The notes below the pieces were generated by a model, which was not told where the DNA came from, ran no database searches, and saw only the letters and a program-made list of their open reading frames with translations. Of a DNA stretch of 64,000 nucleotides, positions 53,190 to 62,703 are shown one piece after another. Each line of letters starts with the position of its first letter. Position 1 is the stretch's first letter. Made by a program: the position numbers and the translations under genes. Source of the stretch: Lignipirellula cremea (lineage in GTDB: Bacteria; Planctomycetota; Planctomycetia; Pirellulales; Pirellulaceae); NCBI RefSeq assembly GCF_007751035.1, contig NZ_CP036433.1, positions 4,941,001 to 5,005,000 on the forward strand, read 5' to 3'.

Positions 53190-54497
53190 TTACTCGGGAT
53201 CGAATGGGGTTTTCGGTTTCTCGCGGGTCTTTTCCGGTTCCAGGACTCGCAGCCCTGTCACCCGCTTCCCTTCGGACATGGACCAGGTCAGCTCCACCTG
53301 GGCGCCGATCGGAGCGGCCCGGATTTGCTGCAGCATCTTGCGGTCCAGGCCTCCGCCGTCGCGTGGCATACCGCCGATCCAATGCGGCGTGAATAGCTGC
53401 GGCCGTTGTCCCTCGACGGCGACCTCAATCCCGCGTGGCTGTTTGTCAGTGACGATTCCTCGAAGCGTCCCTTCGCCGCGAACATTCTGGATGTAACGCT
53501 GCCCTTCGTGCTCGTACCACTCGATAGAAACCTGGTCGCCCGGCCGCAATGCGGACGCTTCTCGCACGGCCAGTTTGTCGGCGGGCGCCGCATGGAAAGT
53601 CAACTGGCTATTTTCCGTTTTCAGCGTCACGGTAGCTTCGGCGGCGGCGACGACCGATCCATGCGCGGAAGGCAGTTCGCCGGTGAAGACTCGCCGGTCG
53701 CCTTTGTTCAGCGTGAGGGGCGGGTCGCTCAGGCGGCAAATCACCGCGCCCGACGACACGGCCACGGTCACCTGGACCGCGCGGTCCCGGTCCCAAGACT
53801 TGGCTGATGTGGTTACGGGGTATTCAACGATCGTTTCAAATTCGGTGCCGATCACTTCCAGGAGCCCCAGCGGCGTGAGCACCTCAAACTGACCCTTGCG
53901 GGGCGTCACCCGGGCGCGGATCTGTCCCTGATGCAGTTCGATTTTTTCCTTGTGCGGCGAGCCTTTCACGGTGACTTCGGTGTTTTCCGCCAGCTCAATG
54001 TCGCAATAGCCGCCCAGTTCCATCTCCACGCCGCCGATCGCCACAAAGCGGTCTTCCCGTTCAATGTGGCGGGGGTCTCCCGGGAGCGATCCCAGCAAGC
54101 GGATGCTGCCTTCGGTCAGCGGCGACTGGTAGGGGGCCGGCGCCAGGAACCAGGCTGCGACGACCAGGACCACTAGCGCCAGCGCTGCGACGGCCGCCGA
54201 GCGAAGCAGAATGACGGGTCGTCGGCGACGGTTGACAGGTCGCACCGGCGGGGGAGTCAGCGAGGCGCGTTTCTCCCTCAGGATCACTTTGGCGAACAGT
54301 CGTTCGCGGGAACGGCGGAGCGTTTCCGGGTTCTGCCGCATCTGGTCAGACGCCGTCGCCTGCCAGCGCACCCAGGCGATTGCTTCGGCGCGGATCGCCG
54401 GATCGGCAAGCGCCTGCTGCAGGCGAGCTGCGTCCCCCGCTTCCAGCGGTTCCCCGTCAAGTGCTCGGAGCAACAGTTCCACCAGGAGGTCGTTCAT
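53190..54497 (-). CDS. FecR-like anti-sigma factor
   Basis: The 435-residue protein has a cytoplasmic N-terminal part (residues 1-90, MNDLLVELLLRALDGE), one membrane segment (VAALALVVLVVAAWFLAP, about 100-118), and a FecR domain in the periplasm (about 125-260, with FVAIGGVEMELGGYCDIELAENTEV and EVLTPLGLLEVIGTEFET). A further beta-rich part follows to the end. Its start overlaps the stop of the ECF sigma gene by 4 bp (ATGA), the classic sigma/anti-sigma arrangement. It precedes apbE by 71 bp, which links the regulators to the redox genes. Confidence 0.88.
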   Translation of the reverse strand: MNDLLVELLLRALDGEPLEAGDAARLQQALADPAIRAEAIAWVRWQATASDQMRQNPETLRRSRERLFAKVILREKRASLTPPPVRPVNRRRRPVILLRSAAVAALALVVLVVAAWFLAPAPYQSPLTEGSIRLLGSLPGDPRHIEREDRFVAIGGVEMELGGYCDIELAENTEVTVKGSPHKEKIELHQGQIRARVTPRKGQFEVLTPLGLLEVIGTEFETIVEYPVTTSAKSWDRDRAVQVTVAVSSGAVICRLSDPPLTLNKGDRRVFTGELPSAHGSVVAAAEATVTLKTENSQLTFHAAPADKLAVREASALRPGDQVSIEWYEHEGQRYIQNVRGEGTLRGIVTDKQPRGIEVAVEGQRPQLFTPHWIGGMPRDGGGLDRKMLQQIRAAPIGAQVELTWSMSEGKRVTGLRVLEPEKTREKPKTPFDPE

Positions 54498-55135
54498 GAG
54501 CGGGCTCCTCCCAGCGCCAGTTCCAGGCAAGATTTCAAGCTCTTGCGGATACGGAACAGGGCGACCCGGGCTGTCGCTTCGTTAATTTTCTCCTGCTGGG
54601 CGATCTGCGTGATGCGAAGTCCCTGCTCATAACGGGCCGTCACCATCCGTAGTGCGTTGGGCGTCAGTCGCCCCAGGCAGCGTTGCAAGGCCGCGTTCCG
54701 TTCCGCGCGCAGCACATCGGTCGCGGCGTCATCGGCGGCGTCCGCGATCTGGCTGAGCTGGTCAGACAAATCCTGGGGCAGACGCTGCTGTTCCCGCCGC
54801 CAGACCGCTACCAGCCTGCGCACCACTCCCCGTAGCCAAAGCTCGGGATCGCGGATCGGTTGCGTAGGGTCGTCCAGCCGATCAAACGCCGCCAGAAACG
54901 CCCGGTGCAGGATGTCTTCTCCTTCGGGTGCGGAGCCCATCAGGCAGGAAACATACGCCCAGAGCGATTCGTAATGCTGGTCGACAAGCCGCTGGAACGA
55001 CTGTTGTAATTCAGAAATCGTACTTGCTCCGATCCGGCTGGCGACGCCCATGCAGGCGGCGAGGCTGTCGAGAATTGGCCGCGGCTTGCCTGATAGTGCG
55101 TCAAAAAAGGAAAACGTTTCATGAAATCTGCGCAT
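54494..55135 (-). CDS. ECF-type RNA polymerase sigma factor
   Basis: The 213-residue protein has region 2 in VDQHYESLWAYVSCLMGSAPEGEDILHRAFLAAF (about 45-80), followed by a linker and region 4 with GLRITQIAQQEKINEATARVALFRIRKSLKSCLE, the helix-turn-helix for -35 recognition. I chose the ATG at 55135; GGGATT lies before it. An ATG at 55051 would remove 28 residues of uncertain character. The gene is first in the row that continues with FecR, ApbE, FMN protein and polyferredoxin. Confidence 0.88.
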   Translation of the reverse strand: MRRFHETFSFFDALSGKPRPILDSLAACMGVASRIGASTISELQQSFQRLVDQHYESLWAYVSCLMGSAPEGEDILHRAFLAAFDRLDDPTQPIRDPELWLRGVVRRLVAVWRREQQRLPQDLSDQLSQIADAADDAATDVLRAERNAALQRCLGRLTPNALRMVTARYEQGLRITQIAQQEKINEATARVALFRIRKSLKSCLELALGGARS

Positions 55136-55362
55136 TTTTGTCAAATCCCAAACATCAAGGCGATCTGCTTCGTACCGCCTGTATCCCGCGGTCGAGCTCA
55201 GTCGGGCCAGCGATCGATGGCGACAGGGCTCGACTGGTGCGGGCGGCGGCGACGCAGACATGACCGCCTGGCGGGGGTCCGCTATCCCGCTGTGGAGTTT
55301 CTTTTCGCCAAGGGAATCTGATAAGATAGGCGGTTCCACGAAAGGCTGAAGGACGAAGGTCG

Positions 55363-55956
55363 ATGCGGCAGGGGTGGGAGATGCGAAACGATTCAGCGCC
55401 ATTCGAGATACCGGTTCGTGATAGAATTCGCCTGACCGCTCTCTACGAAGAGGACCAGACCTGTCTGGTTGGGTTACTGAACAACCCGGCCATCTCGCGG
55501 AATACCAGTCGGATTCCGGATCCCTATACGCTGGCCGACGCCCAGGATTTTATCGGGCTGGCAGCCACCGCCTCCGCGCGGCATGGGCATCCGGTGCATT
55601 TCGCCGTGCGCTCCACCGCTGGCCCGCTAATGGGAGTGTGCAGTCTGGAAGGTCTGGCTTGTTTTCATCGAGCCGAGATTGGCTACTGGCTGGGGCAGCC
55701 GTACTGAGGCCAGGGGATCATGACCGATGTGGTGAAATGCGTCTGTCGGTTTACCCAGCAGAACTGCGGCGTGGTCCGCATCACCGCGCACGTTTTTGCG
55801 ACCAACCCAGCGTCGGCCCGGGTGCTGGAGAAATGCGGATTTGTTTACGAAGGCTTGCTGCGAAAGTACTATCGCAAGAACGGCGAGTATCTGCATGCCC
55901 GGCTCTTTGCCCTGGTGAGCGATCAGGTGGGAATGCCCGACCTTTGCGGACGATAA
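55363..55956 (+). pseudogene. GNAT acetyltransferase (RimJ-like) broken by a nonsense codon
   Basis: Two frames lie in the same register: 55363-55707 and 55720-55956, separated only by one TGA codon and four sense codons. The first ends IGYWLGQPY-stop and the second resumes GQGIMTDVVKCV. In this family the block reads GYW(L/I)G-x-PYWGQG(I/Y)M(T/S), so the TGA stands where a conserved TGG (Trp) is expected. The rest (NPASARVLEKCGFVYEGLLRKYYRKNG) is intact. A single G-to-A change, or a sequencing error, explains it. The start at 55363 has AAGGA 9 bp upstream. Confidence 0.82.
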
Positions 55957-56219
55957 GGGGGAAATCTTCCCGCTTACGCGATGAATCCCGCCGGCCAGAG
56001 TCTCGACAAAGGGGGTCCCATCTGCCACAATCCATGGTTGTGGCAGCCGTCCTTACGGCGCCCAGATCCTGCCTGTTGATCCTGCCTTTGTATCTGATCG
56101 AGCGCCATCGCTTGGGGCTGGCGTTTGCCCCCGACCTTCGTGTGGGTGCTGATCTTCTGGTCGCCAGGAAAGTTTCCCTGCCACGACGGTAAACAACTCT
56201 ATCTCTGCTGAGAGCCTGG

Positions 56220-57791
56220 ATGAGATACTTTTCGATTGTTGTTCTACTAACGGCTTGCCTCGGGGTATCGCCTGCCTCCGCGCAGCCGCTGCATACGCGG
56301 ATCGATGCCTCCATCGCCGCCCAGGCAAACGGCCCGCTGGGTCCGGCCAGTTCGGATGCGGAGTTTGTCCGCCGCGTCTATCTGGATCTGTCGGGCGTGA
56401 TTCCCACCGCCGCGGACGCCCAGGCGTTTCTCGCCGACAAGGATCCGCAAAAGCGAGTCAAGCTGATCGACCGTTTGCTGGCCGCCCCGGAGTTTGGCCG
56501 GCGGATGGAAGAAGCCCTGACCAGCATGCTGCTGGAGCGCCGTAAAGAAACGACCGTCGCCGACGCCGACTGGAGCGTGTACCTCAGCACCTCGTTCAAT
56601 CAGGGGAAGCCCTGGGATCAGCTGGTGCGGGAACTGCTTTTCGCCGATGACGAACCGGCCCTGCTGCCGGCAAGGAAGTTTTTCCTGGCTGCCGGTCGCA
56701 AGGATCCGCACCAGCGGACGCAGGACGTCTCCCGGATTTTCCTCGGCCGCGATATCACTTGCGCCCAGTGCCACGATCATCCCGTGGTCAGCCACTATTA
56801 CCAGGCCGACTACTACGGGCTGTATTCTTACCTGCAGGAAAAACCAGAGCAGGCAAAGAACGAATTTGAATCGGTTTTTGTGCCGGGCAAGCATTCGACT
56901 TTTCCCCGCCTGCCGGATGCCGAAGAAGTCGAGATTCCGACCTTCACCAAAGAGCAAAAGGAAGAGGCCCAATCGTATCGCCCTCGCCTGCTGCTCTCCC
57001 GAGATCTGCCGACCGCTGAGAACAGCCTGTTTGTGCAGAACAGCGTGAACCGTTTCTGGTTCATGATGATGGGCCGAGGTCTGGTGCATCCGCTGGACAT
57101 GCTGCATCCCGACAATCCGCCGTCGCATCCGCAAGTGCTGGACGCGCTGGCCCAGGAGTTTGTCGCCCACAAGTTTGACGTCAAACACATAATCCGCGAG
57201 ATCGCCCTCACTCAGGCGTACCAGCGTACGGGCGTGCTGCCGTCCGGCAGCGATGAGCCGGTTCCGGTCGATTCCTACCGGGTCGCCCTGGCCAAACCGC
57301 TGTCGCCGGAAATGATGGCCTGGAGCGTCATGCGGGCGACCGGTAATTTGAAAGCAATGCAGGCCGCCAACCTGCCGGCGGACGACGCCTATAACTATTA
57401 CGACTATCTCAACGGCCGGATCGACGCGCCGCCCAAAACCATTCCCGACGTGCACAAGCTGTTCATCGGCGTGTTCGGCAACTCGCCGGGCGAAGCAGAA
57501 GTGGAGTTCAGCGCGTCGATGTCGCACTCGCTGTTCCTGATGAATGAACGGCTGATGCTGAACTGGCTGGAGCCGCAGCCGGGGAACCTGGTCGATACGC
57601 TTGGCAAGCAGAAAGAGACCGACGCACTTCTGGATACGCTGTACCTGCATGTGCTGACCCGCCAGCCGACCGACGCTGAAAGGTCGCGCATGGCGGAACA
57701 CCTGGAACAGAATCCGAAGCGTCGGACCGCCGCCCTGGGCGAACTGGTCTGGGCGTTGATCACGTCGACAGAATTTCGTTTGAACCATTAG
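56220..57791 (+). CDS. DUF1549/DUF1553 secreted protein
   Basis: The 523-residue protein has a signal peptide (MRYFSIVVLLTACLGVSPASA). The DUF1549 part (about 25-200) contains DAEFVRRVYLDLSGVIPTAAD and a CAQCHDHP motif of the heme-c type (CxxCH). The DUF1553 part (about 265-500) has FVQNSVNRFWFMMMGRGLVHP and KFDVKHIIREIALTQAYQRT. These proteins are almost exclusive to planctomycetes and their relatives and usually pair with a DUF1501 protein, as here. The next gene starts 10 bp after its stop. Function unknown. Confidence 0.92.
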   Translation: MRYFSIVVLLTACLGVSPASAQPLHTRIDASIAAQANGPLGPASSDAEFVRRVYLDLSGVIPTAADAQAFLADKDPQKRVKLIDRLLAAPEFGRRMEEALTSMLLERRKETTVADADWSVYLSTSFNQGKPWDQLVRELLFADDEPALLPARKFFLAAGRKDPHQRTQDVSRIFLGRDITCAQCHDHPVVSHYYQADYYGLYSYLQEKPEQAKNEFESVFVPGKHSTFPRLPDAEEVEIPTFTKEQKEEAQSYRPRLLLSRDLPTAENSLFVQNSVNRFWFMMMGRGLVHPLDMLHPDNPPSHPQVLDALAQEFVAHKFDVKHIIREIALTQAYQRTGVLPSGSDEPVPVDSYRVALAKPLSPEMMAWSVMRATGNLKAMQAANLPADDAYNYYDYLNGRIDAPPKTIPDVHKLFIGVFGNSPGEAEVEFSASMSHSLFLMNERLMLNWLEPQPGNLVDTLGKQKETDALLDTLYLHVLTRQPTDAERSRMAEHLEQNPKRRTAALGELVWALITSTEFRLNH

Positions 57792-57801
57792 GACGACGGC
57801 C

Positions 57802-59091
57802 ATGAACAATCCTTACGCCTGTCGCACCAGCGACCATGAAATTTCGCGCCGCCGCGTCCTGGGCGCTCTGGCCGGCGCCGGGGGAGCCATCGGTCTGGGC
57901 GGGATGCTTTCGCCGGCAATGGCCGCCGAAATCAAAAAGCAGGACAAGCAGGTGCTGTTTATCTGGCTCGACGGCGGCATCAGCCAGCTGGAAAGCTGGG
58001 ACCCCAAACCGAAGACGGAATTCGGCGGCCCTTACCGCAGCATTCCTACCTCGGTGCCGGGCGTCCACTTCAGCGAACTGACCCCGCTGACGGCCGCCCG
58101 CATGGACCGGTTGACCGTGATCCGCACCATGTCGACCAGCGACCCGAACCATTCGACCGGTGTCCCACGGATCCAGCGCGGCGACCCCAAGAACCGCGGC
58201 GTCGACTACCCGTTCCTGGGTTCGGCCCTGGCCAAACTGTTGCCCTGGCCGACCAACGACCTGCCGCCCTACATGCACATCAAGCCGGGCCGCGGCGGGT
58301 TCCAGTACCAGGACGCCGGCTTCCTCGGCGCCAAATACGGAGCGCTCGCCCTGGGCGAAGGTAAGCCGCCGATCCACCTTTACCGGCCGGATTCGATCAG
58401 CGATGAGGCCGACGAAGTCCGCAACGACCTGCGTCGTTTCGCTAACGCCCAGTACCGCGAGCAGGGGCGCCGGGATTCTTCCGTCGATGCGTATGAGTAC
58501 TCCTTCAAAATGGCGGAGCAGCTCATGAAGCGGAAAGACCTGTTCGACGAATCGACTGTCGCTCCCAAAGATGTCGAACGTTACGGATCGCACCCGCTGG
58601 GGCGGCACCTGCTGCAGGCCCGTCGCCTGCTGGAAGCGGGCGTGCAGTTTGTCAAAGTCACGTCGTATCACTGGGACATGCACGGCGATAATTTCAACAT
58701 GCACAGGGCGCTGGTGCCGCAAATCGATCGACCGTTTTCGGCCATCCTCGATGACCTGTCGGACCGCGGCATGATGGACCGGGTGATGGTCGTGCTAATG
58801 TCGGAGTTTGGCCGCACCCCCAAGATCAATACGCGGATCGGCCGCGACCATTATCCGAATGCCTGGTCAATGGTGCTGGCCGGAGCCGGCATCCAGAGAG
58901 GAGTCGTGGTCGGCAAAACCACCGCCAATGGCGTCGCCTGCGATGATTCCCAGTACGATGTGGGGCATCTGTACCACACGATTTTTCAGGCGCTGGGCAT
59001 CAACTCCAAAACGACTGAATACATGAATAACGGGCAGCCGCTGCCGATCGCCCACGACGATTATTCTCCCATCCAAGAGGTGCTCGCCTGA
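57802..59091 (+). CDS. DUF1501 secreted protein (Tat signal)
   Basis: The 429-residue protein has a twin-arginine signal (SRRRVLGALAGAGGAIGLGG). The sulfatase/phosphatase-like DUF1501 fold follows, with LFIWLDGGISQLESWDPKP at the first strand, TVIRTMSTSDPNHSTG, YHWDMHGDNFNMH and VVLMSEFGRTPKIN with GRDHYPNAWSMVLAG. It follows the DUF1549/DUF1553 gene by 10 bp and shares one base with the start of the WD40 gene, so the three form one operon. Families of this kind are thought to act in polymer handling at the surface, but no activity is established. Confidence 0.93.
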   Translation: MNNPYACRTSDHEISRRRVLGALAGAGGAIGLGGMLSPAMAAEIKKQDKQVLFIWLDGGISQLESWDPKPKTEFGGPYRSIPTSVPGVHFSELTPLTAARMDRLTVIRTMSTSDPNHSTGVPRIQRGDPKNRGVDYPFLGSALAKLLPWPTNDLPPYMHIKPGRGGFQYQDAGFLGAKYGALALGEGKPPIHLYRPDSISDEADEVRNDLRRFANAQYREQGRRDSSVDAYEYSFKMAEQLMKRKDLFDESTVAPKDVERYGSHPLGRHLLQARRLLEAGVQFVKVTSYHWDMHGDNFNMHRALVPQIDRPFSAILDDLSDRGMMDRVMVVLMSEFGRTPKINTRIGRDHYPNAWSMVLAGAGIQRGVVVGKTTANGVACDDSQYDVGHLYHTIFQALGINSKTTEYMNNGQPLPIAHDDYSPIQEVLA

Positions 59092-60179
59092 TGTTTGCCG
59101 CTACAGAATTGGCGCCGCCTGATGTCTCCCAGACCTGGGAATCGCAGAAACTGGAACACGACCGCCCGCTTCTGGCCGCGGCGTTCAGCCCCTGCGGCCT
59201 GTACGCGCTGGCCGGCGCCCAGGACGAAGGCGTTCACCGTTGGCATCTGGAAAGTGGAGAAAAGACCACGCTGGCCGCCCATCAAAGCTGGGTGCATTCC
59301 CTGGCCTTTTCTCCCGACAAACAGCACGCTTTTACCAGCGACCTGCACGGCGTCGTGCACTGCTGGAAGTACGCCGACAAGTCACCCAGGCCGGTCTGGT
59401 CGATTGTTGACGCCCACGACGGCTGGGTGGTGGCGACGGCCGTCAGCCGCGATGGGAAACAGCTGATCACCGCCGGCAACGACGGCCGGGTGCGACTCTG
59501 GTCCACCGCGAATGGCAAGCATCTGTCCGATCTGCTCGGCCATGGGACCGAGGTCTACAGTCTGGCCCTGCATCCTGACGGGAAAACACTCGTCAGCGGC
59601 GATCTGCTGGGCAACGTGCTGGTCTGGAATCTGGCCGACGGCAAGCTGCTGCGGAAGCTCGATGCGAAAGTGCTGACGACGCGGGAAGAAGATTTCCTGG
59701 CCGATGTGGGCGGCGTCCGCTCGCTCGCTTTTAACGCGGACGGCACGCGACTGGCAGTCGGCGGCATGACCGACGCCACGACCAACGCCTTTTGTGCAGG
59801 CAAGCCGGCGATCCTGGTCTTTGACTGGTCCTCCGGCAAGCTAAAGAATACGCTTCGCCTGCAGAAGAAATCGGACGGACCGGTCAAGGGTGTCGTTTAT
59901 CTGGAAGGCGACATCCTGGCGGGCGTGGCTGAGAATCTCAACAGCTCCTCGGCAATGGAGTTCTGGAAGCCGAACGAAGAGGCGTCCTTCCACGCCGTGG
60001 TGCGCGACAGCGGGTACTCCCTGCACCTGCACCCGGACCAGCGGCACCTGCTCGTCGCCGGTATTACGAACAACGGCCGCGGCGGCAACGGCGGCGTCGA
60101 GTTAAAAGACTACGTCAGCCACAACGGCTCCCTGATCGTCTATGCCTTGCATGCCAAGGCCGAAGCCGCCAAGAGCTGA
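59091..60179 (+). CDS. WD40-repeat protein
   Basis: The 362-residue protein has no signal peptide. It is built of seven WD40-like blades, seen as repeats such as PLLAAAFSPCGLYALAGAQD, HSLAFSPDKQHAFTSDLHG, DGKQLITAGNDGRVRLWS and YSLALHPDGKTLVSGDLLG. It forms a beta-propeller for protein contact. Its ATG overlaps the stop of the DUF1501 gene by one base, which shows translational coupling. Lack of an export signal suggests a cytoplasmic partner role, unless a non-classical signal is used. A strong terminator follows at 60215-60239. Confidence 0.88.
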   Translation: MFAATELAPPDVSQTWESQKLEHDRPLLAAAFSPCGLYALAGAQDEGVHRWHLESGEKTTLAAHQSWVHSLAFSPDKQHAFTSDLHGVVHCWKYADKSPRPVWSIVDAHDGWVVATAVSRDGKQLITAGNDGRVRLWSTANGKHLSDLLGHGTEVYSLALHPDGKTLVSGDLLGNVLVWNLADGKLLRKLDAKVLTTREEDFLADVGGVRSLAFNADGTRLAVGGMTDATTNAFCAGKPAILVFDWSSGKLKNTLRLQKKSDGPVKGVVYLEGDILAGVAENLNSSSAMEFWKPNEEASFHAVVRDSGYSLHLHPDQRHLLVAGITNNGRGGNGGVELKDYVSHNGSLIVYALHAKAEAAKS

Positions 60180-60214
60180 TCGCTCCAGGCGGAAGGAGCC
60201 AGATCGCGATGACG

Positions 60215-60239
60215 GCCCGAGTGTTTACTCGGGCTTTTT
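60215..60239 (+). terminator. Rho-independent terminator of the DUF1549-DUF1501-WD40 operon
   Basis: A perfect 8-bp stem GCCCGAGT/ACTCGGGC with loop GTTT and a TTTTT tail. It overlaps the 3' end of the convergent alpha/beta hydrolase gene: that gene's TAA stop lies partly in the loop. Confidence 0.85.
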
Positions 60240-61121
60240 CGTTTTCCCTTTGAGATGCCGGTCGAAGAAGCTGAGCATCATCTCCCGGCGGGTCTTGTCC
60301 CAGTATTCCTTCGGCACATGGCCTGCATTCGGAATAATCTCCAGCGTTGCTTCCAGCTTCTGCTGCAGGTACTGGTCGCGCAGGTGCTCGCTCTGACCGG
60401 GACTGACCGTCGGATCGTCGGCCCCATGAAAGATCAACAGCGGCGCGTCGTCGGGCGTCACATGCTGGGCCGGACTGGCCAGCCGGGCCGCCTCGAGGTT
60501 TTCCGACGCCGGACCGCCCAGCAGCAGAGCGACAGAAGAGCCCGGCGCATTGACCGACTTCGGTTTGGTCTTCAGACGCAGGACGAAGTCGGTAGGGCCG
60601 CACATATCCAGCACTGCCTGGACGCGACTGGACTGGTCCAGGTTCCCGCCCACGTCTCCTTCCAGTTCTTTCATCTCGCCGCTCACCCCCAGCAGCGCCA
60701 CCAGATGCCCGCCAGCCGAAATGCCCAGGGCGCCGATCTTGTCCGCATTGTAGCCGTATTCGTCCGCATGCGCGCGCAACCACCGCACGGCTCCTTTGCA
60801 GTCATGGATCTGCGCGGGGAAAGAGGCCTTTTCCGTCAGCCGATACTGCACGCTGGCCACGGCGTATCCGTAGCCCGTCAAAAAGGCAAACGGGCAGCGG
60901 TCTTTGCTGCCGTTCCGCCAACCGCCGCCATGAATCCACACGAGCAGCGGCGGGGCCGGCTCTGTCTTGTCGGGCATATACAAATCCAGCCGCAGCTTCA
61001 CGTCGCCTGCCTCGGCGTACTGCAGATCGCGCTGCGGTTCTTTGGCTGCCAGCGGAGGAACGGCTGCCAGAAAGGCGAGCAGCCCAATTGCCAGGTATCG
61101 AAGGGGGAACGTTGATTTCAT
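60225..61121 (-). CDS. Secreted alpha/beta hydrolase (BD-FAE-like esterase)
   Basis: The 298-residue protein has a signal peptide (to about residue 26). The oxyanion-hole motif is in LLVWIHGGGWRNGSKD, the nucleophile elbow in IGALGISAGGHLVALLG, the Asp in LLIFHGADDPTVSPGQ and the His in IPNAGHVPKEYW. This is the esterase/lipase layout that includes feruloyl and acetyl esterases. The last codons and stop overlap the terminator of the convergent WD40 operon. Substrate unknown; a polysaccharide ester is plausible in this organism. Confidence 0.88.
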   Translation of the reverse strand: MKSTFPLRYLAIGLLAFLAAVPPLAAKEPQRDLQYAEAGDVKLRLDLYMPDKTEPAPPLLVWIHGGGWRNGSKDRCPFAFLTGYGYAVASVQYRLTEKASFPAQIHDCKGAVRWLRAHADEYGYNADKIGALGISAGGHLVALLGVSGEMKELEGDVGGNLDQSSRVQAVLDMCGPTDFVLRLKTKPKSVNAPGSSVALLLGGPASENLEAARLASPAQHVTPDDAPLLIFHGADDPTVSPGQSEHLRDQYLQQKLEATLEIIPNAGHVPKEYWDKTRREMMLSFFDRHLKGKTKKPE

Positions 61122-61376
61122 GAAAACCTCAGCAGGAAGAGACGACGTGGAATAGAAACAGGGCGACTGCTCATGCTACCACGCCGCCCCGGCCCGGTCA
61201 GGCTTGCTCCTGGCCAACACGCCTGGTCGAAACGCCTGGCCGGGCTCTTGCGTTCCTTGTTCCGTTGAGGGCCTTCCCCTGGGCCGCTTGTTCTGGCAAG
61301 TTGAACGAACTGGCCGGGCTCGCCGCTCCGTAGCGGCGGTAGGGAAGGGTTTGTCAACATCTGGAGGAAAGTCGCC

Positions 61377-62600
61377 ATGAAAATCCTGTTTCTCCACGGC
61401 TGGAACTCCGTCCCCGGCGGCGTGAAACCTTCCTGGCTGATCAAGCATGGCCACGAAGTACTGAACCCCAGCCTCGACGATAACGACTTCGCCGCCGCCG
61501 TGGCGACGGCCCAGGCGGAATACGACGCCCACCAGCCGGACGTGATCGTCGGTTCCTCCCGCGGCGGCGCGGTGGCGATGAACATCCACGTCGACGGCAA
61601 GCCGCTGGTCCTGCTCTGCCCTGCCTGGAAGAAGTGGGGCGCCGCGACCGCCATCAGCGCGAACTCAACCCTGATCCACAGTCGGGCCGACGACGTGGTG
61701 CCGTTCGCCCATAGTGAAGAGCTGATCCGCAACAGCGGCCTGCCGGCGACGTCATTGCTTGAGGTCGGAACCGATCATCGGCTGGCCGATCCGGAACCTC
61801 TGGCGGCCATGCTGGCTGCGTGTGAGAAACACGCCCCGCCGAAAGAAAGTCTGCTCGACCATCCGGCCATTAGCGGACGCTACCTGTTCCCGCAGCCGCG
61901 GCGGGTCAGGCAGCCTTTCCTGGTCCCCGTCGATGGCGCCGAGCTGGCCTGTTATCGTCACGACTTTGACGCCGACGCTTTGACGCTGGTTCACTTCCAC
62001 GGCAATGGCGAAGCGGTCGCCGACTACCTGCCCGACATGGCCGAGGCGCTGGCCGCGATCGGCCTTAACTCGCTGTTCGTCGAGTATCGCCAGTACGGCG
62101 GCTCCACAGGCAAAGCCCAGCTAACGACCATGCTGGGCGACGGCGAGGTCGTGCTGCAGGAAGCAGGGCTGGAGCCTGGCGAAGTGATCGCCCTGGGCCG
62201 TTCGATCGGATCCTTGTACGCGATTGAGCTGGCCCATCGCTTGCCGTCGCTGGGGGGATTGATCTTGGAAAGCGGCATCGCCGATCCGGGCCAGCGTTTT
62301 CTGCTGCACGGCGATCTGGCCGCGGCCGGACTGGCTCCGCAGCAGGTGCTGGCGGAGGTCGAGCGACACTTTAACCATCAGCGCAAGATGGCCGGATACC
62401 AGGGGCCGCTGCTCGTTCTGCATACCGAGAACGACGGACTGGTCGACATCGACCATGCCGAGCGGAATTACGCATGGGCGGGATCGACAAAGAAGCAACT
62501 GGTTCGTTTTCCTCGCGGCAACCACAATTCAATCCTCGCGGTGAATCGTCGTGAGTACCTGGCCGCCGTGAAACAGTTCGCCGGGGAGATTCGCGGTTAG
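61377..62600 (+). CDS. Tandem fusion of two alpha/beta hydrolase domains
   Basis: The 407-residue protein has no signal peptide. Domain 1 (about 1-160) is a small YqiA/RBBP9-like hydrolase: MKILFLHGWNS, nucleophile Ser61 in VGSSRGGAV, Asp in HSRADDVVPF and His in VGTDHRLAD. Domain 2 (about 185-407) is a second fold copy: LVHFHGNGEAVADY, nucleophile in ALGRSIGSLYA, Asp in TENDGLVD and His in RGNHNS. Both triads look complete. The two domains are not close copies, so the fusion joins different subfamilies. Confidence 0.85.
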   Translation: MKILFLHGWNSVPGGVKPSWLIKHGHEVLNPSLDDNDFAAAVATAQAEYDAHQPDVIVGSSRGGAVAMNIHVDGKPLVLLCPAWKKWGAATAISANSTLIHSRADDVVPFAHSEELIRNSGLPATSLLEVGTDHRLADPEPLAAMLAACEKHAPPKESLLDHPAISGRYLFPQPRRVRQPFLVPVDGAELACYRHDFDADALTLVHFHGNGEAVADYLPDMAEALAAIGLNSLFVEYRQYGGSTGKAQLTTMLGDGEVVLQEAGLEPGEVIALGRSIGSLYAIELAHRLPSLGGLILESGIADPGQRFLLHGDLAAAGLAPQQVLAEVERHFNHQRKMAGYQGPLLVLHTENDGLVDIDHAERNYAWAGSTKKQLVRFPRGNHNSILAVNRREYLAAVKQFAGEIRG

Positions 62601-62703
62601 CCCAGGCGATCGGCCTGGAATCGCGGGACACGAATTGGCGACGAGGTCGCCGGTTGAGTAAGATGGCCGCATTCTTTGCTGCCACTCCTGAAGGAAAAAA
62701 CTG

